A stretch of DNA of 64,000 bases from JAVBMP01 sp031552195. GTDB taxonomy: Bacteria; Desulfobacterota; Desulfovibrionia; Desulfovibrionales; Desulfovibrionaceae. How positions within the stretch are numbered: the first letter of the stretch is position 1; every line of letters starts with the position of its first letter. Below, in pieces: positions 46,212 to 54,657 of this stretch. The notes under the pieces were generated by a model that saw nothing but the letters and a program-made list of their open reading frames with translations, ran no database searches and was not told the origin of the DNA. Position numbers and translations under genes: made by a program. Location of the stretch: positions 137,042 through 201,041 of the forward strand of contig JAVBMT010000003.1 in assembly GCA_031552195.1 (NCBI GenBank), given 5' to 3'.

Positions 46212-46340
46212 CTAGAGCGGATTAACTTTGACTTTTTGTCTCTGGCATTTGGTCAGTTGCGAAAAGCATAATATTCAAAGTTTTTTTCAGACATGCAAAA
46301 GAAAAACCCTTTTGCTGAAGACACGCCGCGCAGGGCCGTA
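46212..46340. repeat. Degenerate copy of dispersed hairpin-ended repeat
   Basis: CTAGAGCGGATTAACTTTGA (46212-46231) resembles the TIR word AGAGCATTTTAACTTTGA of the other copies, and is followed by TTTGACTTTTTGTC, also found in the copy near 24040. Further on come ATAATATTCAAAG and CACGCCGCGC. The same TAGAGCGGATTA word, inverted, lies over the stop codon of the aldehyde oxidoreductase at 55828-55840. Edges are uncertain. Confidence 0.4.
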
Positions 46341-46407
46341 TTATTGCTATTCCCGGCGGCTTCAGCTATTTTATAACTATTGTGATTCTTCACCGCCCGG
46401 AGGTTTC

Positions 46408-46977
46408 GTGAAAAATTCATTCAAGCGCCGCCTTCTGCTTTTCCTGTTGACCATTTTTACGGTGTGCGCCGTGAGGCATAGCAACGCCGCCGCTTCTCCC
46501 GGTTTGCCCTATGAAGATATTCCGAAACCTGACTTTTCCACTCCGGTCACCCCGGAAGAGGTGCGGGAAGCTTTTTACAGGTACAGCGCCCCGGCCATTG
46601 TTGAAAAACTTATGGAGAACAAAGGCGCCAACTGGGATATGATTATGAGCAAGGTAAAATCCGGCGATGATGAATGGATTGAACACGTAACCAGCTTCAT
46701 TGCGCCTGGAGCGGAAGGCAAGGCTGTTGCGGATATTACCATTGCCTATGCCTATGCTTTGCCGAAAAATCCAGAAGCTGTGCTTTTGGTCGGCAGGCAA
46801 TATCCGCTTTACAATATTTGCTCTTTGCCATTTCCTGAACAGGATGCTTTTATAGAGGATTATGCTGGCAGAGCTTTGTCCGCCATAAAGAAGACGGATA
46901 AGCCATATTTACGGGAAGTAAGGAATAATTGCGCAATACGCCTGAAAAAAAGTCTGGAGGAACGTGGGAAGAAGTAA
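46408..46977 (+). CDS. Secreted protein of unknown function, tandem paralog 1
   Basis: 189 residues starting with GTG, with GGAGG 5 bases upstream. Signal peptide (KNSFKRRLLLFLLTIFTVCA, cleavage near residue 30), then the shared block ASPGLPYEDIPKPDFSTPVT and EEVREAFYRYSAPAIVEKLM. Pattern features in the mature part: WDxIM..V..GD..W, APGAEG, ALPKNPEAVL, ICSLPF and NNCA. The two late cysteines probably form a disulfide. I recognise an uncharacterised periplasmic family by these features but no function. Base for base, 46489-46638 matches 47366-47515 of the next paralog except one position. Confidence 0.72.
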   Translation: MKNSFKRRLLLFLLTIFTVCAVRHSNAAASPGLPYEDIPKPDFSTPVTPEEVREAFYRYSAPAIVEKLMENKGANWDMIMSKVKSGDDEWIEHVTSFIAPGAEGKAVADITIAYAYALPKNPEAVLLVGRQYPLYNICSLPFPEQDAFIEDYAGRALSAIKKTDKPYLREVRNNCAIRLKKSLEERGKK

Positions 46978-46996
46978 AATTTTAGGAGCTGTCACG

Positions 46997-47236
46997 CTAA
47001 TCCCAGTAATCTTTTTCTTGCGCATAAAATTTTGCAAACCACGTATCTCCGCTAAACATGCTGGGATAGAGCTGCCTGAGAGTAAACTCCTCTTCAGACA
47101 TATTCATCGGGCGCACATAGCTGATGTCATCTTGTATGGCTTTCATATTCGGATAAAGTATCTCGGCAACGGAACCGGATGTAACATAGGCTGCATATCT
47201 TTCAGGCGCGTTGGTCTGAGCCGTTGAATTTGACAT
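46997..47236 (-). CDS. Small protein of unknown function between the paralogs
   Basis: 79 residues, not recognised. ATG at 47236 has GAGGT 5 bases before it. The sequence is acidic and soluble-looking (SGSVAEILYPNMKAIQDDIS, MNMSEEEFTLRQLYPSMFSG), without signal peptide. It lies on the opposite strand between two secreted paralogs and has an ordinary composition for a coding frame. No antisense gene overlaps it. Confidence 0.5.
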   Translation of the reverse strand: MSNSTAQTNAPERYAAYVTSGSVAEILYPNMKAIQDDISYVRPMNMSEEEFTLRQLYPSMFSGDTWFAKFYAQEKDYWD

Positions 47237-47290
47237 GGTTACCTCAATGGCATTTAAATGTTGTATGTTGTGCAGGGGGAGAAACGCCTT

Positions 47291-47881
47291 ATGAATTTTT
47301 TCAGATATTATCTTGTATCGCTTTTATTGGCCGGTTCTATAAATATTATTGCTATGCAGGCCTATGCCGCTTCTCCCGGTTTGCCCTATGAAGATATTCC
47401 GAAACCTGACTTTTCCACTCCGGTCACCCTGGAAGAGGTGCGGGAAGCTTTTTACAGGTACAGCGCCCCGGCCATTGTTGAAAAACTTATGGAGAACAAA
47501 GGCGCCAACTGGGATGTGATTATGAACAAGGTGGCGGGGGGAGACGGCGATTGGATCCATCATACTATATATTTTATTTCTCCGGGCACAGACGCCGGAA
47601 CTTCTGACGATGTGCGCATGGCCTTGGCCAATGCCCTGCCGAAAAACCCGAAAGCAGTGCTCTGCGCGGAAATAAACGGCAAATATCCATCGCTGGAGGT
47701 GTGCTCTTTGCCATTCATCGAATCTGAATATTATTTCGTGAAGGATTACGGGGAAGGAACGCTGGCCGCCCTTCATCTTGTTGATGCCCCGGAATTGCTG
47801 GAAGTCAGGGATAATTGCGCCAGGGTATTGCGGGAACTATTAGAGGCGGGTGAAAAGGATCACAAGGAAGGGCGGTGGTGA
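47291..47881 (+). CDS. Secreted protein of unknown function, tandem paralog 2
   Basis: 196 residues. Signal peptide (FFRYYLVSLLLAGSINIIA, cleavage near residue 26) unrelated in sequence to that of paralog 1, then the same block ASPGLPYEDIPKPDFSTPVT; after residue about 78 the two proteins diverge but keep GD.DW, SPGTDAG, ALPKNPKAVL, VCSLPF and DNCARVL. GGGGAG lies 9 bases upstream of the ATG; the frame is open a little further. The mixture of near-identical and diverged parts points to recent gene conversion rather than plain duplication. Confidence 0.72.
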   Translation: MNFFRYYLVSLLLAGSINIIAMQAYAASPGLPYEDIPKPDFSTPVTLEEVREAFYRYSAPAIVEKLMENKGANWDVIMNKVAGGDGDWIHHTIYFISPGTDAGTSDDVRMALANALPKNPKAVLCAEINGKYPSLEVCSLPFIESEYYFVKDYGEGTLAALHLVDAPELLEVRDNCARVLRELLEAGEKDHKEGRW

Positions 47882-48078
47882 TCGTGCTTGGACATGTATG
47901 CTGTCATCTCTGCAACTCGGGCTCGTCGACTACCCGCAACAGGCGGATCGGGCTTGTATTTATTGCTTCTCCGGCAATGGACCAAGCGTAAGAAAAGACG
48001 TTTGCGTCCTTATTGTTTTGTCATTAATTTGTGTTCCTGATTAATGCCTTAGACATATATCCGGCCAGGAAAGCCTTT

Positions 48079-48792
48079 ATGAAAAAACGGAGCAAGCCGA
48101 TGCGGATAGCGGAACGTTATGCCAGAAATTGCGCAACTGTGACTGAAGAGGAGCAACTTCGCCTGGGCGGTTTTTGCGCGGCTGTCGTCGGCTTGGGCGG
48201 CCTGGGCGGGCATATCGCGGAGCAGCTGGCCAGGCTGGGTTTCGGGCGGCTGATTCTTTTGGATGATGAAAAGGTCGAGGAAAGCAACCTTAACCGCCAG
48301 CTTTTCGCCACAACGCTTACCTTGGGCGCTTTGAAAGTTGATGCGGCGGCGGAGCGTTTGCGCGCCGTGAATCCGGAATGCGCCTTGCGCTGCCTGCCTT
48401 TGCGCCTCACGGATCGAAACGCTTCAGATCTGCTGGCGGAAGCGGATATCGTCATGGACGCCGTAGACAGCGTGCCCGCCCGCCTGCTGCTGGAAAAATG
48501 CTGCCGCGAGCTTGAAAAGCCCCTGGTGCACGGGGCCATAGGCGGATGGTACGGCCAGGTTTCTTTTATCATGCCCGGCGACGATACCCTGTCCAGGCTT
48601 TATCCCGCCGGATCTTCGCCTGAAGGCCTTGAACAGAAGCTTGGCAATCCCGCGTTCATCCCATGGCTTGTCGCCTCTCTGCAAACGGCTGAAGCCCTTA
48701 AATATTGCCTGGGGCGCGGCGCTCTGCTTAAAAACAAGCTGCTAAGCCTGGACCTTTTAAATCATAAATATTCGGTGGTTTCCCTGCCCTGA
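48079..48792 (+). CDS. ThiF/MoeB/HesA-family adenylyltransferase
   Basis: 237-residue E1-like enzyme that adenylates the C-terminal glycine of a ubiquitin-like sulfur carrier. The nucleotide loop is AAVVGLGGLGGHIAEQLARL (about 36-55), followed by ILLDDEKVEESNLNRQLF with the DxD..NxxRQ set and IVMDAVDSVPARLLLEKC. I see no CxxC zinc pair and no rhodanese domain, unlike full MoeB. The natural partner is the MoaD/ThiS-like protein 7 kb downstream; together with tupABC and moeA they would assemble the tungsten-pterin cofactor. The ATG at 48079 has AGGAAAG upstream. Confidence 0.82.
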   Translation: MKKRSKPMRIAERYARNCATVTEEEQLRLGGFCAAVVGLGGLGGHIAEQLARLGFGRLILLDDEKVEESNLNRQLFATTLTLGALKVDAAAERLRAVNPECALRCLPLRLTDRNASDLLAEADIVMDAVDSVPARLLLEKCCRELEKPLVHGAIGGWYGQVSFIMPGDDTLSRLYPAGSSPEGLEQKLGNPAFIPWLVASLQTAEALKYCLGRGALLKNKLLSLDLLNHKYSVVSLP

Positions 48793-48959
48793 TTTTCAAG
48801 GCGGTTTTAATGCGTGAATTACCGTGGCTGCCGCGCGATATAAAACCCCCGGCAATGCTCCAGCAGCATGCCGCGCCGTGCAGTTTCGCCTTGACATATC
48901 TGTGAAATAGAGTGATTTTTCCGTAAAATTATACAGTTCCATATAGGCTGGACGTACCG

Positions 48960-49080
48960 GGCCGGACGTCTTCGCATATGGGAAATTGTCATGTTTTCAG
49001 GATGTTCGGGCGAAGGCCCGCCTTGTTGTCCCGTGCCGCGTAGGCTAACTTTTTGGCGACCGCTATGGTCGCCTATATTT
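48960..49080 (+). ncRNA. Structured leader of tupABC, possible Moco/Tuco-type riboswitch
   Basis: The 300-base gap before tupA contains an ordered set of stems: CGGGC-GAAG-GCCCG (about 49009-49022), then GTCCCG and GCCGCGTAGGCTAAC, and finally the 7-bp hairpin GGCGACC/GGTCGCC (49055-49073) with TATATTT behind it, 12 bases before the Shine-Dalgarno. Molybdenum/tungsten cofactor RNAs are known upstream of such transport genes. The match is by eye and partial, so class assignment is a proposal. The earlier part (48793-48960) shows no feature. Confidence 0.4.
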
Positions 49081-49092
49081 CCAGGAGCAGAT

Positions 49093-49917
49093 ATGCGTAA
49101 AATAGCCTTGTTTTGTTGCATGTTAGTATGCGCCTTTTTGAGCGCCGGAATGGCTGTGGCCGATACAGCCGCAAAAGGTAAAATTATTCTTGCGACCACC
49201 ACAAGCACTCAGGATTCAGGTTTGCTAGACTACCTTCTGCCTGTTTTTACCAAGGAAACCGGCTGGAAGGTTGACGTTATCGCCGTGGGAACCGGAGCCG
49301 CCATGCAAATGGGCCGCGACGCTCAGGCTGACGTGCTGCTTGTGCACGCCAAGGCCGATGAGGAAAAATTTGTGGCCGAATTTTTCGGCCTGAAACGCTT
49401 TGACGTTATGTACAACGACTTTGTGGTCGTCGGGCCGAAAGGCAAGATAGCCCTGAACAACGACGTGCTGAAAACATTCAAAACCATTGCCGATGAAAAA
49501 CTGCCTTTCGTTTCGCGCGGAGATTCCTCCGGAACGCATAAAAAAGAGCAAGCCATCTGGAAAGAACTCGGCATAGACCCCACTAAAAACGCAGGGTATA
49601 TTTCAGCCGGCCAGGGCATGGGGGCCACCCTGCAAATGGCTGAAGAAAAACAGGCTTACACCCTGTCTGACCGCGCAACCTGGCTTACCCAGAAAGGGCT
49701 TTCTTTGGGCGTGGTTTGTGAAGGCAGCAAGCAGCTGCTTAACTTTTACGGCGTAATTCCCGTAAACCCGAAACTGAGCGATAAAATAAACGCCGCCGGC
49801 GCCCAGGCGTTCGCGGAATGGCTCGTCAGCCCCTCCACCCAGGAGCTTATAGGCAAATTCGGCGTTGCGGAATACGGCGCGCCGCTGTTTACTCCAAACG
49901 CCTCCGCGAATAAGTAG
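49093..49917 (+). CDS. tupA: Tungstate ABC transporter, substrate-binding protein
   Basis: 274-residue periplasmic oxyanion receptor. Signal peptide (RKIALFCCMLVCAFLSAGMA, cleavage near residue 25) then the TupA signature ILATTTSTQDSGLLDYLLPV (about 34-53), which binds the oxyanion through Thr/Ser side chains; GTGAAMQMGRDAQADVLLVH and FVSRGDSSGTHKKEQAIW are further family segments. TupA-type receptors prefer tungstate over molybdate, matching the aldehyde oxidoreductase in the neighbourhood. ATG at 49093 with AGGAG upstream. Confidence 0.94.
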   Translation: MRKIALFCCMLVCAFLSAGMAVADTAAKGKIILATTTSTQDSGLLDYLLPVFTKETGWKVDVIAVGTGAAMQMGRDAQADVLLVHAKADEEKFVAEFFGLKRFDVMYNDFVVVGPKGKIALNNDVLKTFKTIADEKLPFVSRGDSSGTHKKEQAIWKELGIDPTKNAGYISAGQGMGATLQMAEEKQAYTLSDRATWLTQKGLSLGVVCEGSKQLLNFYGVIPVNPKLSDKINAAGAQAFAEWLVSPSTQELIGKFGVAEYGAPLFTPNASANK

Positions 49918-50061
49918 TTTGCTGAAAATACTGTTGCACGTTGCCGGATCATGCTTGCGTGATTCGGCAACGTGCGCGGCTTTCCGGGTGTGCTATAAAT
50001 TTTTTGACTTCATGTCCAACCGGCGCGCTTTACCTGCCCGGAGCGGGCAGGCTGGAGGAAA

Positions 50062-50733
50062 ATGCTGGAACAGTTTGGCGGTATTTTAAGCTTTGACCGG
50101 GACACCGTTGAAATTATAACGGTTACCATGAAGATGGCGCTGTGTTCCACCGCTATTTCCGGCGTCATAGGCATACTGCTCGGGTTTGCCCTTGAAAAGG
50201 CCTCTTTTCCCGGCAAACGCCTTGCGGTGCGCATTTGCTACGCCATGATGAGCACGCCGCCTGTTGTCGCCGGCCTTGTCTGCTACCTTTTGCTGATGCG
50301 CAAAGGGCCGCTGGGATCTTTTGAAATGCTTTTCACCCTTCCCGGCATGATTTTCGCCCAGGTTATCATTATCACCCCCATTATGACCGGAATGGTCTAT
50401 TCCAACGCGTCGCGCCTGGCGGGGCAGACCAGGGCCTTCGCCCGCACAATGGGCGCGAACGGGCTGCAAACTCAGCTTCTTTTGATCCGCGAGATGCGGA
50501 ACGAAATCTACTTCGCTTTCATAGCCGGGTTCAGCCGCGCCATAAGCGAGGTCGGTTCCGTAATGATTGTCGGCGGCAATATCCAGCACAGCACCCGCAC
50601 CATGACCACGGCTATTTCCCTTATGCGCAACATGGGAAACTACGGCCAGGCGATAACCCTTGGCGTCGCGCTGCTTGGAATTTCTTTTATAACCCAGTAT
50701 GTTGTAAGCCTGGTGAGCAGGGAGAAGCGGTGA
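50062..50733 (+). CDS. tupB: Tungstate ABC transporter, permease
   Basis: 223-residue inner-membrane permease with about five helices and the ABC-interaction loop ARTMGANGLQTQLLLIREMR (EAA-type, about 131-150). Helices include ALCSTAISGVIGILLGFAL and MSTPPVVAGLVCYLLL. GGAGG lies 5 bases upstream of the ATG. The GTG start of tupC overlaps its stop by 4 bases. A 144-base gap separates it from tupA, which may allow a higher level of the binding protein. Confidence 0.92.
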   Translation: MLEQFGGILSFDRDTVEIITVTMKMALCSTAISGVIGILLGFALEKASFPGKRLAVRICYAMMSTPPVVAGLVCYLLLMRKGPLGSFEMLFTLPGMIFAQVIIITPIMTGMVYSNASRLAGQTRAFARTMGANGLQTQLLLIREMRNEIYFAFIAGFSRAISEVGSVMIVGGNIQHSTRTMTTAISLMRNMGNYGQAITLGVALLGISFITQYVVSLVSREKR

Positions 50734-51416
50734 TCGTTTCAGGCTTGAAAAAAACTCTGGGGGCTTTCAACCTGGATATAGAAAGCCTTAGCCTAAGCAA
50801 ACCCGGCATTTACGGCCTTATAGGGCCGAATGGCTGCGGCAAGACCACCGTGGCTAAGATTCTATCCGGCGTCGTGCGGGCGGATTCGGGCAATATCGAC
50901 AATGAAGGGCTTGACTCGCGCGAAATAACAATGATTCCGCAAAAATCCTACTTCATTGACGACAGCGTCTACAACAACCTCGTTTACCCTTTGAAAATAC
51001 GCGGCATTAGGCCGGAACAGTCCATTTGCGACGCCTGCCTTGAAAAAATCGCCCTGGCCGGACGCCGCAACCAGCACGCCTCCAGCCTGTCCAGCGGAGA
51101 GCAGCAAAAACTGGCCTTGATGCGCGCCGTGATTTTCGAGCCAAAATTTATAATCGTTGACGAAGCGCTTACCGACCTGGACATCGATTCCCTTGATATG
51201 TTCGAGCGCATGTTTTTGGATATGCAAGAGCGAAAACCGATCATATGGCTTGTAATAAGCCATCAGCTGGCTCACGTGCAACGCCTTTGCGACTACGTCT
51301 TTTTTATGGAAAACGGCAAGGTGGCGGCCGAGGGCCCGGCGGATGAAATATTATTGCGGCCGAAGCACAGCGGCCTTTGCAAGTATTTGAGGTATGAAAC
51401 GTTGCAAGGAGCCTGA
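50730..51416 (+). CDS. tupC: Tungstate ABC transporter, ATP-binding protein
   Basis: 228-residue ABC ATPase. Walker A is LIGPNGCGKTTVAKIL (about 30-45), Q-loop MIPQKSYF, ABC signature LSSGEQQKLALMRAV (about 119-133, LSSGE instead of LSGGQ), Walker B KFIIVDEALTDLD and the switch histidine in VISHQL. Starts with GTG overlapping the tupB stop. A 79-bp repeat follows 5 bases after its stop. Confidence 0.93.
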   Translation: MIVSGLKKTLGAFNLDIESLSLSKPGIYGLIGPNGCGKTTVAKILSGVVRADSGNIDNEGLDSREITMIPQKSYFIDDSVYNNLVYPLKIRGIRPEQSICDACLEKIALAGRRNQHASSLSSGEQQKLALMRAVIFEPKFIIVDEALTDLDIDSLDMFERMFLDMQERKPIIWLVISHQLAHVQRLCDYVFFMENGKVAAEGPADEILLRPKHSGLCKYLRYETLQGA

Positions 51417-51421
51417 GTTTT

Positions 51422-51500
51422 AGGGCATTCTAACTTTGAAAAAGTTTAAATGCCCTGGCGGCCGCTTTCTTGCGAAGATATTTCAAAGTTAAAATGCTCT
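51422..51500. repeat. Hairpin-ended repeat (MITE-like), 79 bp
   Basis: Left end AGGGCATTCTAACTTTGAAA, right end (inverted) AGAGCATTTTAACTTTGAAA: 20-bp terminal inverted repeats with few mismatches. The left end itself folds with AAAGTTTAAATGCCCT. Immediately after the right end comes AATGGA, as in the copy at 62964-63143. No gene inside, too short for a transposase. Confidence 0.75.
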
Positions 51501-51514
51501 AATGGAGGCGCGAT

Positions 51515-52762
51515 ATGAAACTGCTTAATGTCGCAAGCATCGAGCACGCAAGAAAACTGTTGCTGGAGTGCGCCTCCGGCTGGGCGGCTGAGGTTGAACG
51601 GCTTAAGCTCGAACGGGCTGCCGGACGTACCCTTGCGGAAACCCTGAGCGCGTGCGAGCCTATTCCCGCATTCCGCCGCTCTGTGGTAGACGGGTACGCG
51701 CTTGTGTCGCGCGATACGGACGGAGCGGGGGAAACCATGCCCGTGTTTTTAAATTCCCGCGCCGCCGTTGAGATGGGCAAGGCCGCTCCGGAACCGGTCT
51801 TTTCCGGGCAGTGCGCGTACGTTCCTACCGGTGGCATGGTGCCTGAAGGGGCCGACGCCGTGGTCATGGTTGAATACAGCGAAAAATTCGGCTCTGACGG
51901 AATTGCTGTTTATCAGTCGGTAGCGCCTGGGCAGGGCTTGGTGCAAGCCGGAGAGGACGTTTCCGTGGGCAGCGTTTTGCTGGAACGCGGTTGCCTGCTG
52001 CGGCCCCAGGAAATAGGCGTGCTGGCCGCTGCCGGAGTAGTTGACGTTCCTGTTTACGCCTCGTTGCGCCTGGCGATAATTTCCACCGGCGATGAGCTTG
52101 CGCCCCCCGAGGCTGACCTTAAGCCCGGTGAAGTGCGCGATATAAATTCCCACGCCCTGCGCGCGTTGGCTGAACAGCGTGGATACGCTGTGGAGTTTAT
52201 GAAAGTTTTGCCGGATGACGAGAAGGCCCTTGAAGAAGCCTTGCGCGCGGCTATGGCGGTTTGTGATGTTGTAGCCGTTTCCGGCGGCAGTTCGCAGGGC
52301 GACAAGGATATGACGCGAGATGTGATGGCGCGGGTTTCCGCCCCCGGGGTTCTTTTGCACGGGCTGGCCATGAAGCCGGGCAAACCGACCATTCTCGCTT
52401 ATGACGCGGCGAGCGGCTCCTTGCTGGCCGGTTTGCCCGGCCACCCGGTAGCCGCCCTGATGGTTTTCGAATTGCTGTTCGGCTGGCTTGGGAACCAACT
52501 GGCCGGACGCAAACCGGCCTTGCCTTTTCCCGCGCGCATGGCCTGCAATGTTCCCGGCGCGCCCGGCCTAGTAACATGCCTTTCCGTACGACTTGCGGCG
52601 GAAGCGGGTGAATACAGGGCGGAACCGGTTTTCGGCAAATCCGGGCTCATCAGCACCCTGGCGCAGGCGGACGGCTATGTGCTGATAGATATGAACAAAG
52701 AAGGCCTGCAAAAAGACGAGGCGGTATTGGTGCACTTATGGCGAAGCGCAATCTCTATTTGA
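51515..52762 (+). CDS. moeA: Molybdopterin molybdenumtransferase MoeA
   Basis: 415-residue enzyme that inserts Mo or W into adenylated molybdopterin. Family segments: IPAFRRSVVDGYALVSRD (about 47-64), YVPTGGMVPEGADAVVMVEY, LAIISTGDELAPPEADLKPG, VAVSGGSSQGDKDMTRDV and AMKPGKPTILAYDAASGSLL with GLPGHPVAALMVFELL. All four MoeA domains appear complete. The Shine-Dalgarno GGAGG adjoins the end of the repeat element, which forms the upstream region. It overlaps the second moeA by 25 bases. Two moeA genes in one genome are often specialised for Mo or W. Confidence 0.93.
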   Translation: MKLLNVASIEHARKLLLECASGWAAEVERLKLERAAGRTLAETLSACEPIPAFRRSVVDGYALVSRDTDGAGETMPVFLNSRAAVEMGKAAPEPVFSGQCAYVPTGGMVPEGADAVVMVEYSEKFGSDGIAVYQSVAPGQGLVQAGEDVSVGSVLLERGCLLRPQEIGVLAAAGVVDVPVYASLRLAIISTGDELAPPEADLKPGEVRDINSHALRALAEQRGYAVEFMKVLPDDEKALEEALRAAMAVCDVVAVSGGSSQGDKDMTRDVMARVSAPGVLLHGLAMKPGKPTILAYDAASGSLLAGLPGHPVAALMVFELLFGWLGNQLAGRKPALPFPARMACNVPGAPGLVTCLSVRLAAEAGEYRAEPVFGKSGLISTLAQADGYVLIDMNKEGLQKDEAVLVHLWRSAISI

Positions 52763-54657
52763 CCAACCTGACGGCGGAAGATGCCGCCAGCCTTTATTTC
52801 AAAGCCCTTGAAGGCAACCTTGCTCCGTGTTTCGAGCGTCTTGCGGCGGCGGAAAGCCTGGGCAGGGTTACCCGTGAAGCGGTTTACGCGCGCTGCTGTT
52901 CGCCGCTTTTCAACGCCGCGGCGATGGACGGCATTGCCGTTGTAGCCGCGAACACCGCCACGGCCAGAGAAACCGCCCCGCTTGAACTTGAACCGGGAAA
53001 AGATTTTTTGCCGGTTGATACCGGAGACCCGCTTAAAGAGACTTATGACGCCGTAATAATGGCCGAAGACCTGCTGGAAATGGAAAACGGCAACCTGCGC
53101 ATTATAGCCGCGGCGTCACCCTGGCAGCATGTCAGGCCCATAGGCGAGGATATCGTGGCCGGAGAGATGCTCGTTCCCGGCAACCACCGTATCCGCCCGG
53201 TGGATATCGGCGTTCTGCTTTCGGGCGGGGTTACGGAACTTGAGGTTTACGCAAAGCCCAGGGTGGCAATTTTGCCTACCGGAACCGAAATTATCGAGCC
53301 GGAAGCCTGGGATGATCAAAGCGCCGCGCAAGGCCATATTTTGGAATCGAACAGCCGCATGTTCGAAGCCCTGGTGAACCAGGGCGGAGGGCGGGGGGTG
53401 CGCTTCGCCCCCCTGGCCGATGATTATGAAGTTTTGAAAAACGCCATTGCCGGGGCCGCCGCAGAATATGACATGGTGCTCGTAAACGCCGGCTCAAGCG
53501 CCGGGCGCGAAGATTTCACCGTGCATATCGTGCGGGAGCTCGGCGAGGTTGTGGCGCACGGCATAGCCATAAAACCGGGCAAGCCGACCATCCTGGGCAT
53601 TATTAACGGTAAGCCGGTGCTGGGCCTTCCCGGATACCCGGTTTCAGCTTACGTCGCCTATGAAAATTTTGCCGCGCCGGTGCTGCAAACGCTTACCGGG
53701 CGGAGAGACCTGGAGCCTTCCATTGTGGAGGCGGTTATGTCGCGCCGCATCGTCTCTTCGCTCAAGCATAAGGAATTCATACGGGTCAAGCTGGGAAGGG
53801 TTGACGGCAGGCTTGTCGCCGCCCCCCTGGCCCGAGGGGCGGGCGCGGCCATGTCTCTCGTGCGTTCCGACGGTTTCTGCGTAGTTGAACAGAATTGCGA
53901 AGGGGTTGAAGCGGGCGAAAGCGTAAACGTGCTGCTGCACAATTCCCTGGCGGATATCGAGCACACGGTCGTGGCCGTAGGCAGCCATGACGTCATATTG
54001 GACGTATTGGCCGACATTATGCCCGTGCTGAGCAAGGCCTTTCTTTCCAGCACCCATGTGGGCAGCCTGGGCGGGCTTATGGCGCTTAAGCGCGGCGAGG
54101 CGCACGTTGCCCCAATTCATCTGCTCGACGAAGACAGCGGCGAGTATAACGCGGAGATGATACGCCGGATTATGGGGGAAGAACCCTGCGCGCTGGTAAA
54201 AGGCGTGGGGCGAGTGCAGGGTTTCATGGTAAAACCGGGCAACCCCCTGAATATTCGTTCCCTGAAAGACTTGGAAGGTAAAAGTTATATAAACCGCCAG
54301 CGCGGAGCCGGAACCCGCGTGCTGCTGGACTACCTGCTTAAACGGGAAGGCGTTTCCGCTGAACGCATAAACGGCTACGAACGCGAGGCGGCCACCCATA
54401 TGGCTGTCGCTGCGGCCGTGGCCAGCGGCGGCGCTGATGCCGGGCTTGGCATACAGGCGGCAGCCCGCGCGTTGGGGCTTGATTTTATTCCGCTTGGCAA
54501 GGAAGATTATGACTTCGCGGTGCCGGCGCGTTTTCTTGACGTGCCGCATGTGAAAGCCTTTATTGAAACCTTGAGTTGCCGGCAATTTCATTGCCGCCTG
54601 GATGAGCTGGGCGGATATTCTTATGAACAGGCCGGAAAAGTGCTGCGAATAATTTAA
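52738..54657 (+). CDS. MoeA fused to a periplasmic-binding-protein-like domain
   Basis: 639 residues. The first ~400 are MoeA (FNAAAMDGIAVVAANTATA, VDTGDPLKETYDAVIMAEDL, PRVAILPTGTEIIEPEAW, NAGSSAGREDFTVHIVRELG, GLPGYPVSAYVAYENF). The last ~230 form a PBP-like/LysR-substrate-type domain (VAVGSHDVILDVLADIMPVL, NIRSLKDLEGKSYINRQRGA, GTRVLLDYLLKREGVSAERI) as found in many archaeal and anaerobic MoeA proteins; it may sense or present molybdate/tungstate. Overlaps the first moeA by 25 bases, so both are translated from one message. Confidence 0.92.
   Translation: MAKRNLYLTNLTAEDAASLYFKALEGNLAPCFERLAAAESLGRVTREAVYARCCSPLFNAAAMDGIAVVAANTATARETAPLELEPGKDFLPVDTGDPLKETYDAVIMAEDLLEMENGNLRIIAAASPWQHVRPIGEDIVAGEMLVPGNHRIRPVDIGVLLSGGVTELEVYAKPRVAILPTGTEIIEPEAWDDQSAAQGHILESNSRMFEALVNQGGGRGVRFAPLADDYEVLKNAIAGAAAEYDMVLVNAGSSAGREDFTVHIVRELGEVVAHGIAIKPGKPTILGIINGKPVLGLPGYPVSAYVAYENFAAPVLQTLTGRRDLEPSIVEAVMSRRIVSSLKHKEFIRVKLGRVDGRLVAAPLARGAGAAMSLVRSDGFCVVEQNCEGVEAGESVNVLLHNSLADIEHTVVAVGSHDVILDVLADIMPVLSKAFLSSTHVGSLGGLMALKRGEAHVAPIHLLDEDSGEYNAEMIRRIMGEEPCALVKGVGRVQGFMVKPGNPLNIRSLKDLEGKSYINRQRGAGTRVLLDYLLKREGVSAERINGYEREAATHMAVAAAVASGGADAGLGIQAAARALGLDFIPLGKEDYDFAVPARFLDVPHVKAFIETLSCRQFHCRLDELGGYSYEQAGKVLRII

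Noticed and set aside
48079..48792. Calling the ThiF-like gene moeB
   Set aside because: The zinc cysteines of MoeB are not visible and HesA/ThiF relatives fit equally, so the symbol was left empty.
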